Shown here: piece by piece, positions 26,801-34,219 of the stretch
Numbering within the stretch: position 1 is the stretch's first letter
How the letters are laid out: every line of letters starts with the position of its first letter
NCBI RefSeq assembly: GCF_000385135.1
Contig: NZ_ARQM01000017.1
Coordinates: forward strand, 124,001 to 188,000
DNA: 64,000 bases
Direction: 5' to 3'
Source of the DNA: Promicromonospora sukumoe 327MFSha3.1
Lineage (GTDB): Bacteria; Actinomycetota; Actinomycetes; Actinomycetales; Cellulomonadaceae
Program-made: the position numbers and the translations under genes
Notes under the pieces: model-generated
What the model saw: only the letters and a program-made list of their open reading frames with translations
What the model was told of the DNA's origin: nothing
Database searches by the model: none

Positions 26801-27912
26801 CCGGGGGACGACGTCGACTGGCAGCCGGCCTCGCCCGCGTTGCCCGCGGCCCACGCGCCGAAGATGCCCGCCGCCTCCCAGGCGTCGATCTCCTCGGACA
26901 TGAAGTCGTCGATGGCGCCCGGCTCCTGCTGGCCCCACGAGTTGTTCACGACGTGCGGGCGCTGGGACGGGTCGGGGTCCGAGCCGTCTGCGCGCGTCGG
27001 CGCCAGGATCCACTGGCCCGAGGCCAGCAGGTCGGCGTCGGAGCAGGAGGCGCAGCCGTTGGCCGCGATCCAGTCGGCGCCCGGTGCGACGCCGACCTGG
27101 TTGCCCTCGCCGTCGTCGCCCACCATGGTGCCCATGACGTGCGTGCCGTGGGCGTCGCCGTCGCACGGCGCGCCGTCGCAGAAGCCGCCGGCGTCGAACC
27201 AGTTGTAGTCGTTGCTCAGGCCGTCCGCGCCCAGGTAGCCGCGGTAGTGCTCCAGCAGCGCGGGGTGCTCGACGTCGACGCCGGAGTCGATGTTCGCCAC
27301 GGTGATGCCCTCACCGGTGAACCCGAGGTCCCACACGTCGGGGGCGCCGATCGCGTCCAGGCCCCACTCGGTCGCGAGCGGCGCCCGCTTGGTCGCGGCC
27401 TTGCGCTCCACGGGCTCGACGGGCTGGGCCGCGAACCGCTCGTGCACCTGCCGGACCTCGCGGTCGGCGGCGACCTGCTCGGCGAGCTCCTGCGTGCCGT
27501 CCTCGACGAGGATCGCGTTGCTGATCCAGTAGGACTCGTAGTCCACGCCGGCGGCCTTCAGGTCGGCGACGACGCCGGACTGCGCCGCCTTGGCCGTGCG
27601 GGTCAGCTCGTCGTAGACGTACTGGCCGCGCTCGTCCCAGTCGGTCATCGCCTTGGCCGGCGCGAGGTCCGGCCGGTCGGCGAACCGGATCCAGAAGTCG
27701 GCCGACTCCTTGGTCTCCAGCCGGGTCTGCACGGCGGGCGTGATCTTGTCGGCGGCGCGGTCGGGGACGTCGGCAGTCACGACGGGCGCCGCCCCCACCG
27801 GGGCCGGGGTGCTCGCGAGCGCCGGGGTCACGCTCACCGTGGTGGCCAGCAGTGCGCCGACCGCTGCGAGAGCGATCGGCGCGCGTCGTCTGGTTGGCAT
27901 GCGACTGTGCAT
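23860..27912 (-). CDS. Large secreted subtilisin-like serine protease (S8) with multidomain C terminus
   Basis: 1350 residues. Signal peptide MPTRRRAPIALAAVGALLATT to ALAS; a propeptide of about 100 residues; S8 catalytic domain with Asp in ANIDSGVDVEHP (about 207), His in DAHGTHVMGT (about 254) and Ser in GTSMASPHLAG (about 428), a bacillopeptidase F-like arrangement. Downstream are carboxypeptidase-regulatory-like Ig domains (about 495-720), a MAM/choice-of-anchor-J-like domain (about 730-850), further Ig-like and transglutaminase-surface-like domains, and a final CarboxypepD_reg-like domain; no sorting signal. ATG at 27912 with CGGAGGC upstream. Likely extracellular protein degradation. 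Confidence 0.9.
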   Translation of the reverse strand: MHSRMPTRRRAPIALAAVGALLATTVSVTPALASTPAPVGAAPVVTADVPDRAADKITPAVQTRLETKESADFWIRFADRPDLAPAKAMTDWDERGQYVYDELTRTAKAAQSGVVADLKAAGVDYESYWISNAILVEDGTQELAEQVAADREVRQVHERFAAQPVEPVERKAATKRAPLATEWGLDAIGAPDVWDLGFTGEGITVANIDSGVDVEHPALLEHYRGYLGADGLSNDYNWFDAGGFCDGAPCDGDAHGTHVMGTMVGDDGEGNQVGVAPGADWIAANGCASCSDADLLASGQWILAPTRADGSDPDPSQRPHVVNNSWGQQEPGAIDDFMSEEIDAWEAAGIFGAWAAGNAGEAGCQSTSSPGANVATYAAGAFGESGEIAEFSSRGPGADGETKPNLSAPGDNVRSSVPGGDYAEFSGTSMASPHLAGAVALLWSAAPVLVGDIEGTQALLDQTSVDVADDSCGGTPADNNVWGEGKLDVAALVAAAPTDGFGFVAGTVTDADGEPVGGARVTTGDRSDTTDAEGAFRLGLEEGTHELAVSAFGYLDATAQAEVVEGETVTVDVTLEAAPTTTVSGTVTDGSGHDWPLDAEITVQGAPSGVATWTDPFTGEYSLELPQSATHTLVVQPSATGYAAFTQAVEVGTDPVSADAAIPVLSECTAPGYDLVGAGATEEFESGDVPEGWTVEDLAGTEQVWTFDDRFGASNMTGGEGLFAEVNSDAYGEDGAQDTTLTSPAYDLSGIEAPLLTFDQSYGAIGDFADVDLSLDGGETWETVLHQTSDALGHTVVPITAAADRSDVRVRFHYGDAVYALWWQVDNVAIGACTPIEGGLVSGFVHDLNTGDGVNGATVTAGEQSTKTADPENPTVGAGYYSLFSPQVGEQQVGYAAKDYESTEATVTVVADAITRQDVELAAPLLTVSPEQISREVRLGGTRSGSFTVTNEGTAPADVEVAPASSDFEILGSTAGTGVIKGATGETTEVTTASSPGAKGVAAAKDDGLARNGKHPGRTATPSAPPALLADGTTITHSSSQDITMGNSVGCVGSQTQWLRTFTLEDFDIQGELAVTNVSFGVELAAADSDVTVNLYELDGDFVYENMTLVGSSDVTLEAQELTLVDVQVTGTASGTLVVEVVSADEFFIGSNAEPETAPSYLASDDCGNPEPATVADLGFPDMHTVLNVTGETTVDVPWLDVQPPAFTLAPGKSAKVLVDLDSSRVDQPGTYTSEVVADGGTPYAEPRVEVSLSVTPPASWGKIAGTVTGATCDDETVPLEGAFVVIDGSEYDVTLVTGPDGGYARWMGVSNNRLTLLSSATGYPPESKSARIVKGQTVVHDFELNEYCG

Positions 27913-28030
27913 CTTGCCTCCGGGGTGCAAGCGCCCTGAGCGGGGCGCAACCACTGGTCCACGTACGTGGGCCACGTGACACTCTGGAGAGAGCGGGCGA
28001 AAAGGGCAACGAAAGTATGCTGCTCACCCG

Positions 28031-28070
28031 CTGTCCGCCGCCTGGGAACCAGCACCCAGGCGGCGGACAG
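28031..28070 (-). terminator. Perfect 16-bp stem-loop terminator
   Basis: Arms 28031-28046 and 28055-28070 (CTGTCCGCCGCCTGGG and its complement) with an 8-base loop, 17 bp past the stop of the minus-strand hydrolase and before the protease promoter. It separates these two same-strand genes. Confidence 0.75.
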
Positions 28071-28087
28071 CTTTCAGCGGGCGGGGC

Positions 28088-28933
28088 TCAGCTGTTCCGG
28101 GCCGCGTCCAGGATGACCTTGGTGACGGCGCCGGGCTGGCTGATCATCGCGACGTGGGAGCTCTTGAGCTCGACCGTCGTGGAGCCGGCGCGCTTCGCCA
28201 TGGCCCGTTCGGCCTGGGGCGGGATGATCCGGTCGTTCTTGGCCACGATGTACCAGCTCGGGATGTCCTCCCAGGCGGGCGGGCCGGACGGCGTCACCAG
28301 CGAGCTGAGCGTCGCCGGGCGCTGGCTGGTGGCCATGACGCGGGCCGTGTCGCGCGGGAGGTCCTGGGCGAACAGTCGCGGGTACCACTCGGGGTCGATG
28401 TACGCGTCGGCGTCGTTCTCCGGGGCCCCGGGGTAGGGGCGCAGCACGAGGTGGTCGATCACGACCGGCGGCGGGCCGCCGCCCAGCGCGTTGGCGTCGG
28501 CCACGGTCTCGCCCTCCGCGAGCGCGAAGCCCGCCACGTAGACCAGCGCCTCGACGTCGTCGTCGCCGGTCGCGGCGTTGGTGATGACCGCGCCGCCGTA
28601 GGAGTGGCCCACCAGCACGATCGGTCCCTCGATCGTGTCGAGGAACAGGCGCAGGTACTCGCTGTCCGACGTCGGGCCGCGCAGCGGGTTGGAGAACGCG
28701 ATGACCGGGTAGCCGCGGTCCATGAGGCGCTCGGAGACGCCGGACCAGCCGCTGGAGTCGGCGAACGCGCCGTGCACGAGCACGATGGTGGGCTTGGTGT
28801 GATCACCCGGGGACCCGTGGGAACCGTGCGAGCGGGCCGGCATGGTGGAGCCGGTCACGGACGAGAGAGCGAGCAGTGCCGTGGCGAGCGCGGCGACCAA
28901 GGCGGTAGGGCGGGTGAAGCGTCTCCTGGCCAT
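28088..28933 (-). CDS. Secreted alpha/beta hydrolase (esterase-like)
   Basis: 281 residues. N-terminal signal peptide (RRRFTRP then a hydrophobic run to about residue 30) and a His/Gly/Ser linker, so the enzyme is exported. Oxyanion motif LVHGAFADSSGW near 52-63, nucleophile Ser 111 in VGHSYGG, acid in VAKNDRIIPP and His in SSHVAMISQPG near the end: the salicylate-esterase/MenH-like group of small hydrolases. ATG at 28933 with GGAGAC upstream. A 23-bp site lies 59 bp upstream, identical and in the same orientation to that before the hydrolase at 31899. Confidence 0.85.
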   Translation of the reverse strand: MARRRFTRPTALVAALATALLALSSVTGSTMPARSHGSHGSPGDHTKPTIVLVHGAFADSSGWSGVSERLMDRGYPVIAFSNPLRGPTSDSEYLRLFLDTIEGPIVLVGHSYGGAVITNAATGDDDVEALVYVAGFALAEGETVADANALGGGPPPVVIDHLVLRPYPGAPENDADAYIDPEWYPRLFAQDLPRDTARVMATSQRPATLSSLVTPSGPPAWEDIPSWYIVAKNDRIIPPQAERAMAKRAGSTTVELKSSHVAMISQPGAVTKVILDAARNS

Positions 28934-28992
28934 CGGTATGTCTCCTGTCGTGGTACGGACACAAAAGATCATCCGCAGCGGACCGGGTGAAT

Positions 28993-29015
28993 GGACCACG
29001 TGAACCACGTAGTCC
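28993..29015 (-). promoter_or_regulatory. 23-bp regulator site, copy 1 (upstream of the secreted hydrolase)
   Basis: Read towards the hydrolase at 28088 the site is GGACTACGTGG followed by TTCACGTGGTCC. It is an imperfect dyad (9-bp arms with one mismatch, 5-bp centre). The exact sequence recurs at 31809-31831. It also sits 26 bp before the start of the LuxR gene. Confidence 0.75.
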
Positions 29016-29041
29016 CTCCCGTACCGACCTACCGTGGGCGG

Positions 29042-31789
29042 ATGGAGACCGCCGCCACCCCTCTGGGGCGCGACGAGGAGCTGCGTCGGCTGGCCGCGCT
29101 GCTCCGCGGTGCACGCACCGGCCGCGGCGGGTCGCTGCTGGTGCTGGGCGAGCCGGGGATCGGCAAGACCTGCCTGCTGACCGAGGCGACCCGCGTGCCG
29201 GGCCTGGCCACGATCCGCCTGGACGGGTACGAGTCGGAGTCGACCATCCCGTTCGCGGCGGTGCAGCGCCTGGTCACGACGCTCCGCGAGCACTGTGCCG
29301 AGCTGCCGGAGCGGCAGCGGCAGGCGGTGCGCGTCGCGTCGGGCCAGACCGAGGGGCCGCCGCCCGACCGGTTCCTGGTGGGCCTGGGCGTGCTGGGCCT
29401 GCTCTCGGCGGCCGCGGACCGCACCCCCGTGGTGTGCGTGGTCGACGACGCGCACCTGATCGACGCCGAGAGCCTGGACGCCCTCGCGTTCGTGGCGCGG
29501 CGGCTCGCGGTGGAGCACGTCGCCGTGGTCTTCGCGGCGCGGGACGACGGCGGCTTCGCGGAGCGGATGGGCGGCGTGCCGCACCTCGCCCTCACGGGCC
29601 TGGACCTGGAGGCCGCGGTGCAGCTGCTGAACCGGTCGGCGGCGCAGCCCGTGGCGCCGTCGGCGGCCGCGGCCATCGCCCGGGCCACGGGCGGCAACCC
29701 GCTGGCGCTGATCGACCTGGCGGGCGACGCCCTGGTGCACGAGCTGCCCGACCTGGGGCTCGGCGGCGCGCCCGTGCCCGTCGGCCGGCACCTCGAGGAG
29801 CACTACGTGCGGCAGGTGCGGCGCGCCGACCACCACGTGCAGGCCTGGGTGCTGCTCGCGGCCGCGGACTCCACGGGGAACATCGACCTGCTGGCCGCCG
29901 CGGCGGCCGACGTCGGGCTGGACCCCGGCGGCGGCGACCGGGCCGAGCTCGCCGGCCTGGTGGAGCTGCAGCCCGTGGTGCGGTTCCGGCACCCGCTCGT
30001 GCGCTCGGCCGTCTACAACGCCGCGCCCGGCCCCGAGCTGCGCCGCATGCACGCGGCGCTCGCGCGGGCGGCGGAGGGCCTCGGCCTGGTCGAGACGGCG
30101 GCCTGGCACGCGGCCCGCGCCGTGCTGGGCACCGACCCGGCGGTCGCCGACCGCCTGGCGCACACCGCGGACCTGGCCGCGCGGCGCGGCGGGCTCGCCT
30201 CGCGCGCGACGATCCTGACCCGCGCCGCCGAGCTCACGCCGCCCGGGCCGGTCCGCGGCGCGCGGCAGGTCGGCGCGGCCGAGGCGGCACTGTCCGTCGG
30301 GGCCGTCCACCTGGCCCAGCGGCTCGTCGACGAGATCGACCTGACCGCGGTCGACGCCGTCACGAGCGGCCGCGTGACATCGGTGCGCAGCGCCCTGGCC
30401 CTGTTCACGGCCGACCCCGACGGCGTCCGCGGGGTCACGGCCGCGCGCCTCGGCGCGGCAGACGCGTTCCACGGCCGGGACCCCGAGCGGGAGCAGGTGG
30501 CGCTGCTGCGCGCGTTCGAGTCGTGCTGCACGGCCGAGCGGCTCATGCTCGGGGTCACGCGCGAGGAGCTGGGCCGGCGGCTCGCCGCGGGCGCGGACCT
30601 CGCGGAGGGGCCGACGTCCGCCGTCCTGCGCGGGCTGGGCGCCCTGGTGCTCGAACCGTATCCCCAGGCCGTGGGCCCGGCGCGGGCCGCGCTCGACGCG
30701 CTCCTCGCGCTGCCCGACACCGAGCTGATGCACCTGGGCACCACCATCGCCTCGCTCGGCACGTTCCTGTGGGACGACGCCGGCCGCACCGCCGCCCTGG
30801 TCCGCGCCGCCCAGGCGGCGCGCGACTCCGGGGCGCTGCAGGTGCTCGACACCCTGCTGTGGGTCATGGCCATGACCGAGCTCTGGGGCGGGTCGCTGCG
30901 CCGGGCCACCAGCTACGACGAGCTGGTGCGGGAGGTGCGCCGCGCCATGGGGTACGACGCCGAGAACGTGCCCAACGTCGCCGTCCTGGCCTGGACCGGG
31001 GCGCCGCGGCCCGCCGTCCAGGCGATCGCCGACGGCGCCGCCGCGACCGGGTTCGGCGGGGTCGAGGGGTCCGCCGTGGCGGCTCTCGCGGTGCGCGACC
31101 TCGCCGAGGGCAGCTACCAGGACGCCTACGAGCGGCTGCTGCCGCTCATCGAGGACCCGTTCCTGCACGTCACACCGCACCAGTACCCCGACTACGTCGA
31201 GGCGGCCGCGCGCAGCGGGCACCCGGCCGAGGCGGCGCGGGCCGCCCGGCTGCTGTCCGCCCTCGCGGACGCGAACGGCTCGGCGTGGTGCCGCGGGGTC
31301 GCGGAGCGGGCGCTGGCGCTGTCCCTGGCCGACCCCGACGATCCCGAGCCGCACTACCGCGCCTCGATCGAGGCCCTGGGCGGCACGGGCGCGGAGATGG
31401 ACCGGGCCCGGTCCCACCTGGTCTACGGGGAGTGGCTGCGCCGGGCCCGACGGCGGCGTGACGCGGCCGAGCAGCTCCGCCTGGCCCTGCAGCAGCTGCA
31501 CCACAGCGGCGCCGAGCTGTTCGTGGCGCGCACCGTCGCGGAGCTGGCGACGCTCGGCACCCCGGGCGACACCGACGCCCCGCCCCGGCGGTTCGGGCTG
31601 ACGGCGCAGGAGCACACCATCGCGCGCCTGGCCGCGCGCGGGCGCACCAACCCCGAGATCGCGGCGAACCTGTTCATCAGCCCCAGCACCGTGGACTACC
31701 ACCTGCGCAAGGTCTTCCAGAAGCTCGGCGTGACCTCGCGGCGGCAGCTCGCGGACCGGCTGGCCCTGCACGCCGGCGCGGCGCCATAG
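29042..31789 (+). CDS. LAL-type LuxR regulator (AAA ATPase + HTH)
   Basis: 915 residues. N-terminal AAA domain: Walker A GEPGIGKT near 36-43 and Walker B VVCVVDDAH near 133-141. A long helical (TPR-like) middle region follows, and a C-terminal GerE HTH at about 855-910 (FGLTAQEHTIARLAARGRTN, PSTVDYHLRKVFQKLGV). Large ATP-dependent LuxR proteins usually activate target promoters on ligand binding. I chose the ATG at 29042 rather than the in-frame ATG at 28991, because the longer form would begin inside the 23-bp regulator site. Both flanking genes are alpha/beta hydrolases with this site upstream, which makes them the likely targets. Confidence 0.9.
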   Translation: METAATPLGRDEELRRLAALLRGARTGRGGSLLVLGEPGIGKTCLLTEATRVPGLATIRLDGYESESTIPFAAVQRLVTTLREHCAELPERQRQAVRVASGQTEGPPPDRFLVGLGVLGLLSAAADRTPVVCVVDDAHLIDAESLDALAFVARRLAVEHVAVVFAARDDGGFAERMGGVPHLALTGLDLEAAVQLLNRSAAQPVAPSAAAAIARATGGNPLALIDLAGDALVHELPDLGLGGAPVPVGRHLEEHYVRQVRRADHHVQAWVLLAAADSTGNIDLLAAAAADVGLDPGGGDRAELAGLVELQPVVRFRHPLVRSAVYNAAPGPELRRMHAALARAAEGLGLVETAAWHAARAVLGTDPAVADRLAHTADLAARRGGLASRATILTRAAELTPPGPVRGARQVGAAEAALSVGAVHLAQRLVDEIDLTAVDAVTSGRVTSVRSALALFTADPDGVRGVTAARLGAADAFHGRDPEREQVALLRAFESCCTAERLMLGVTREELGRRLAAGADLAEGPTSAVLRGLGALVLEPYPQAVGPARAALDALLALPDTELMHLGTTIASLGTFLWDDAGRTAALVRAAQAARDSGALQVLDTLLWVMAMTELWGGSLRRATSYDELVREVRRAMGYDAENVPNVAVLAWTGAPRPAVQAIADGAAATGFGGVEGSAVAALAVRDLAEGSYQDAYERLLPLIEDPFLHVTPHQYPDYVEAAARSGHPAEAARAARLLSALADANGSAWCRGVAERALALSLADPDDPEPHYRASIEALGGTGAEMDRARSHLVYGEWLRRARRRRDAAEQLRLALQQLHHSGAELFVARTVAELATLGTPGDTDAPPRRFGLTAQEHTIARLAARGRTNPEIAANLFISPSTVDYHLRKVFQKLGVTSRRQLADRLALHAGAAP

Positions 31790-31808
31790 CACCTCCCGGA
31801 CCCGCGAC

Positions 31809-31831
31809 GGACTACGTGGTTCACGTGGTCC
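31809..31831 (+). promoter_or_regulatory. 23-bp regulator site, copy 2 (upstream of the cytoplasmic hydrolase)
   Basis: Identical over all 23 bases to the site at 28993-29015 when each is read towards its own hydrolase gene (GGACTACGTGG then TTCACGTGGTCC). It ends 67 bp before the ATG at 31899, against 59 bp for copy 1, a position typical for an activator upstream of the -35 region. Confidence 0.75.
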
Positions 31832-31898
31832 GCGCGAGCCGGGCTGGACGGCAAGGTCGAGGACGTCGCCCCTGACCGACGCCCCGAGGAGCAGCCAG

Positions 31899-32723
31899 AT
31901 GAACGCAGCACAGCCCGACACCGTCGTCCTCGTCCACGGTTTGTGGATGACCCCGCGCAGCTGGGAGGCCTGGGTGGACCACTTCCGGGCCGAGGGCCTG
32001 AACGTGGTGACGCCCGGCTACCCCGGCTTCGACATCGAGGTCGAGGCACTGCGGGAGAACCCCGAGATCATCGCGAAGCTCACCGTGCCCGAGACCGTCG
32101 ACCACCTCGCCGGCGTGATCGAGGCCCTGCCGAAGCCGCCGATCATCATGGGCCACTCGTTCGGGGGCACGCTCACGCAGCTCCTGCTGGCCCGCGGGCT
32201 CGGCGCCGCGGGCGTCGTGATCGACTCCGCGCCCACCGAGGGTGTGCGGGTCAGCCCGCTGTCGCAGGTCAGGTCGCTGTTCCCGGCGCTGAAGAACCCC
32301 GCCAACCGGCACCGCGCCGTGGGCTTCACGCCCGAGGAGTTCCACTACGCGTTCACCAACACGCTCTCCGAGGAGGAGTCCCGCCAGGTCTGGGAGCGGT
32401 ACGCCATCCCGGCGCCCGGGCACTGGGTCTGGGAGTACGGCCTGTTCGCGAACCTCAAGCCCGGGCCCCAGGAGACCTGGGTGGACTACGCGGCCGACCG
32501 CGCCCCGCTGCTCTTCATCGGCGGCAGCGAGGACCACATCATGCCGCCATCGGTGAACCGGTCCAACGCCAGGCACTACGACAAGTCTCCCGCGGTCACG
32601 GAGTACTACGAGTTCGAGGGCCGCGACCACTGGACCTGCGGCGCGACCGGCTGGGAGGCCGTGGCCGACCACGCCCTGGCCTGGGCGCGGGAGCACGCGG
32701 CGACGTCGGACCCGGTGGGCTGA
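31899..32723 (+). CDS. Alpha/beta hydrolase, paralogue of the one at 17967
   Basis: 274 residues, no signal peptide. LVHGLWMTPRSW at 11-22 (oxyanion hole), nucleophile Ser 87 in GHSFGG, acid in GGSEDHIMPP, His in GRDHWTCG. GAGGAG precedes the ATG. The shared core with the 17967 hydrolase suggests a recent family expansion. Together with the exported hydrolase at 28088 it could form a two-step route, one enzyme outside and one inside the cell; that is inference. Confidence 0.85.
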   Translation: MNAAQPDTVVLVHGLWMTPRSWEAWVDHFRAEGLNVVTPGYPGFDIEVEALRENPEIIAKLTVPETVDHLAGVIEALPKPPIIMGHSFGGTLTQLLLARGLGAAGVVIDSAPTEGVRVSPLSQVRSLFPALKNPANRHRAVGFTPEEFHYAFTNTLSEEESRQVWERYAIPAPGHWVWEYGLFANLKPGPQETWVDYAADRAPLLFIGGSEDHIMPPSVNRSNARHYDKSPAVTEYYEFEGRDHWTCGATGWEAVADHALAWAREHAATSDPVG

Positions 32724-32749
32724 GCCGGCGCGGGGCGCCTGCGGCGCCG

Positions 32750-32818
32750 CCCCTTTCGAGGCCTAAGTTTCTTCGCTTTGAATGACTCCAAAGCGAAGAA
32801 ACTTAGGCCTCGAAGGGG
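32750..32818. repeat. Long hairpin element, copy 1
   Basis: 24-bp perfect arms (32757-32780 with 32789-32812), extended by CCCCTTT against AAGGGG with one bulge, and an 8-base loop. The core GAGGCCTAAGTTTCTTCGCT is shared with the element at 39212. It lies between convergent genes 27 bp after the hydrolase stop and is probably a bidirectional terminator. Confidence 0.85.
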
Positions 32819-32847
32819 AGCCGCTAACGCGGCTCCGGACCCGGCCG

Positions 32848-34197
32848 TCAGGACGACGACGCCGGCTCCGGTGCCTCCGTCCGTGCGCGTTCGACGCCGT
32901 TGATCGCCGGCGTCACGCGCCGTCCGACGGCGAACGCCGTCGCCGCGATGCCGGCGCAGCCCGCCACCACGACGCCGATGAACGCCCCCGACCACCCGTG
33001 CTCCAGCAGCAGCCCCGCGACCACGGGCCCCGCGATGGTCCCGGCCTGGAACGAGCCCGAGCCGATCGCGTTGTAGCGGCCGCGCAGGTGGGCGGGCGCC
33101 ATGTCGTTGGTCAGGGCGGGCAGCACGGACTGCATCAGGGTCTCCCCCAGGCCGAACACGCCGTGGAACGCCAGCACGATCGCCACGGCCGCGAGCCCGC
33201 CCGGCATCAGGCCGGTGACGCCGAGCAGCAGCCAGGCCGCCGCCCAGACCACGGCCATGAGCGCCAGCACGCGCGTGCGGCGTCGTCCGCTCACGCGGTT
33301 CATCACCCAGAACTGGAGCACCACGATCACCACGGTGTTCACCACGAACGCGAACCCGACCACGCGCGTGGAGACCTCGGCGACCTGCCGGGCGAAGGCC
33401 GGGAAGCCGCCCTCCATCTGCCCGTAGCCCACGAACGCCGCGAGCAGGCCGAGCGCCGAGAGCCACAGCACCTCTGGCCGGCGCAGGATCGCGAGGTAGC
33501 TCTCGCCGCCGACCTCGGCGTCGTGCGGGCGGTCCACGCGGCCGTGCAGGTGCCGCAGCGGGCCCAGCAGCACCACGATCGGCAGCAGGAACGTCGCGGC
33601 GTTGACCAGGAACGCCATCACGAAGGTGCCGGGCCGCTCGACGTCGACCACGAGGCCGCCCACCACGCCGCCCACGCCGACGCCGAGGTTGAGCAGCGCG
33701 AAGTTCACGCCGTAGTACCGCTGCCGCAGGTCGCCGTCGACGACCGTGGCCACCAGCGCGTTCACCGACGGCCAGCCGACGCCGAGCTGAACCCCGAACA
33801 GGGCGAGCCCGGCGGCCGCGACCAGCGGCGTCGTGGCGAAGGCCAGCACCGAGTAGCCCGCCACGGCGAAGAACAGGCCGGTCAGCATGACGCGGCGGGC
33901 GCCGTACCGGTCGACCAGCGCGCCGGCCGGGCCGGTCACGAGCACGCCGACCACGGCGATCAGGCCCATGAGCGTGCCGGACAGGGCGAGCGAGAACCCG
34001 CGCACCTCGTGCAGGTAGATGATCGTGAAGGGGAGCGTCAGGCCGCGGCCGAAGAACTGCACCACCACGGTGGACAGCAGCCAGCGGCCGTCCCGCGGCA
34101 GGTCCGCCCAGAATCCGAGGGCGCCGGTGCGTGGAGAAGAGGTCACCGGCCGATCCTCGCCCCGGGCCCGGCGGCGCGGAAAGCGGATTTCGGACAT
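32848..34197 (-). CDS. MFS exporter (12-TMS DHA1 type)
   Basis: 449 residues with about 12 hydrophobic helices; GALVDRYGARRVMLTG near 92-107 is motif A. The C-terminal tail is polar. ATG at 34197; a GTG at 34146 would shorten the N terminus by 17 residues and is also possible. It runs in the same direction as the regulator at 34220 with only 22 bp between, so they may be one operon. Substrate unknown. Confidence 0.8.
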   Translation of the reverse strand: MSEIRFPRRRARGEDRPVTSSPRTGALGFWADLPRDGRWLLSTVVVQFFGRGLTLPFTIIYLHEVRGFSLALSGTLMGLIAVVGVLVTGPAGALVDRYGARRVMLTGLFFAVAGYSVLAFATTPLVAAAGLALFGVQLGVGWPSVNALVATVVDGDLRQRYYGVNFALLNLGVGVGGVVGGLVVDVERPGTFVMAFLVNAATFLLPIVVLLGPLRHLHGRVDRPHDAEVGGESYLAILRRPEVLWLSALGLLAAFVGYGQMEGGFPAFARQVAEVSTRVVGFAFVVNTVVIVVLQFWVMNRVSGRRRTRVLALMAVVWAAAWLLLGVTGLMPGGLAAVAIVLAFHGVFGLGETLMQSVLPALTNDMAPAHLRGRYNAIGSGSFQAGTIAGPVVAGLLLEHGWSGAFIGVVVAGCAGIAATAFAVGRRVTPAINGVERARTEAPEPASSS

Positions 34198-34219
34198 TGC
34201 CGTGCCCGCGTCGCGCAGG

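Noticed and set aside
27955-27974. Imperfect palindrome TGGTCCACGT-ACGTGGGCCA before the S8 protease as a third LuxR site
   Set aside because: It shares only CCACGT words with the 23-bp sites, spacing and flanks differ, so a common regulator is not supported.
28991-29041. Longer N terminus of the LAL regulator from ATG 28991
   Set aside because: It would begin inside the conserved 23-bp site and has no ribosome site; the conserved AAA domain begins after ATG 29042.
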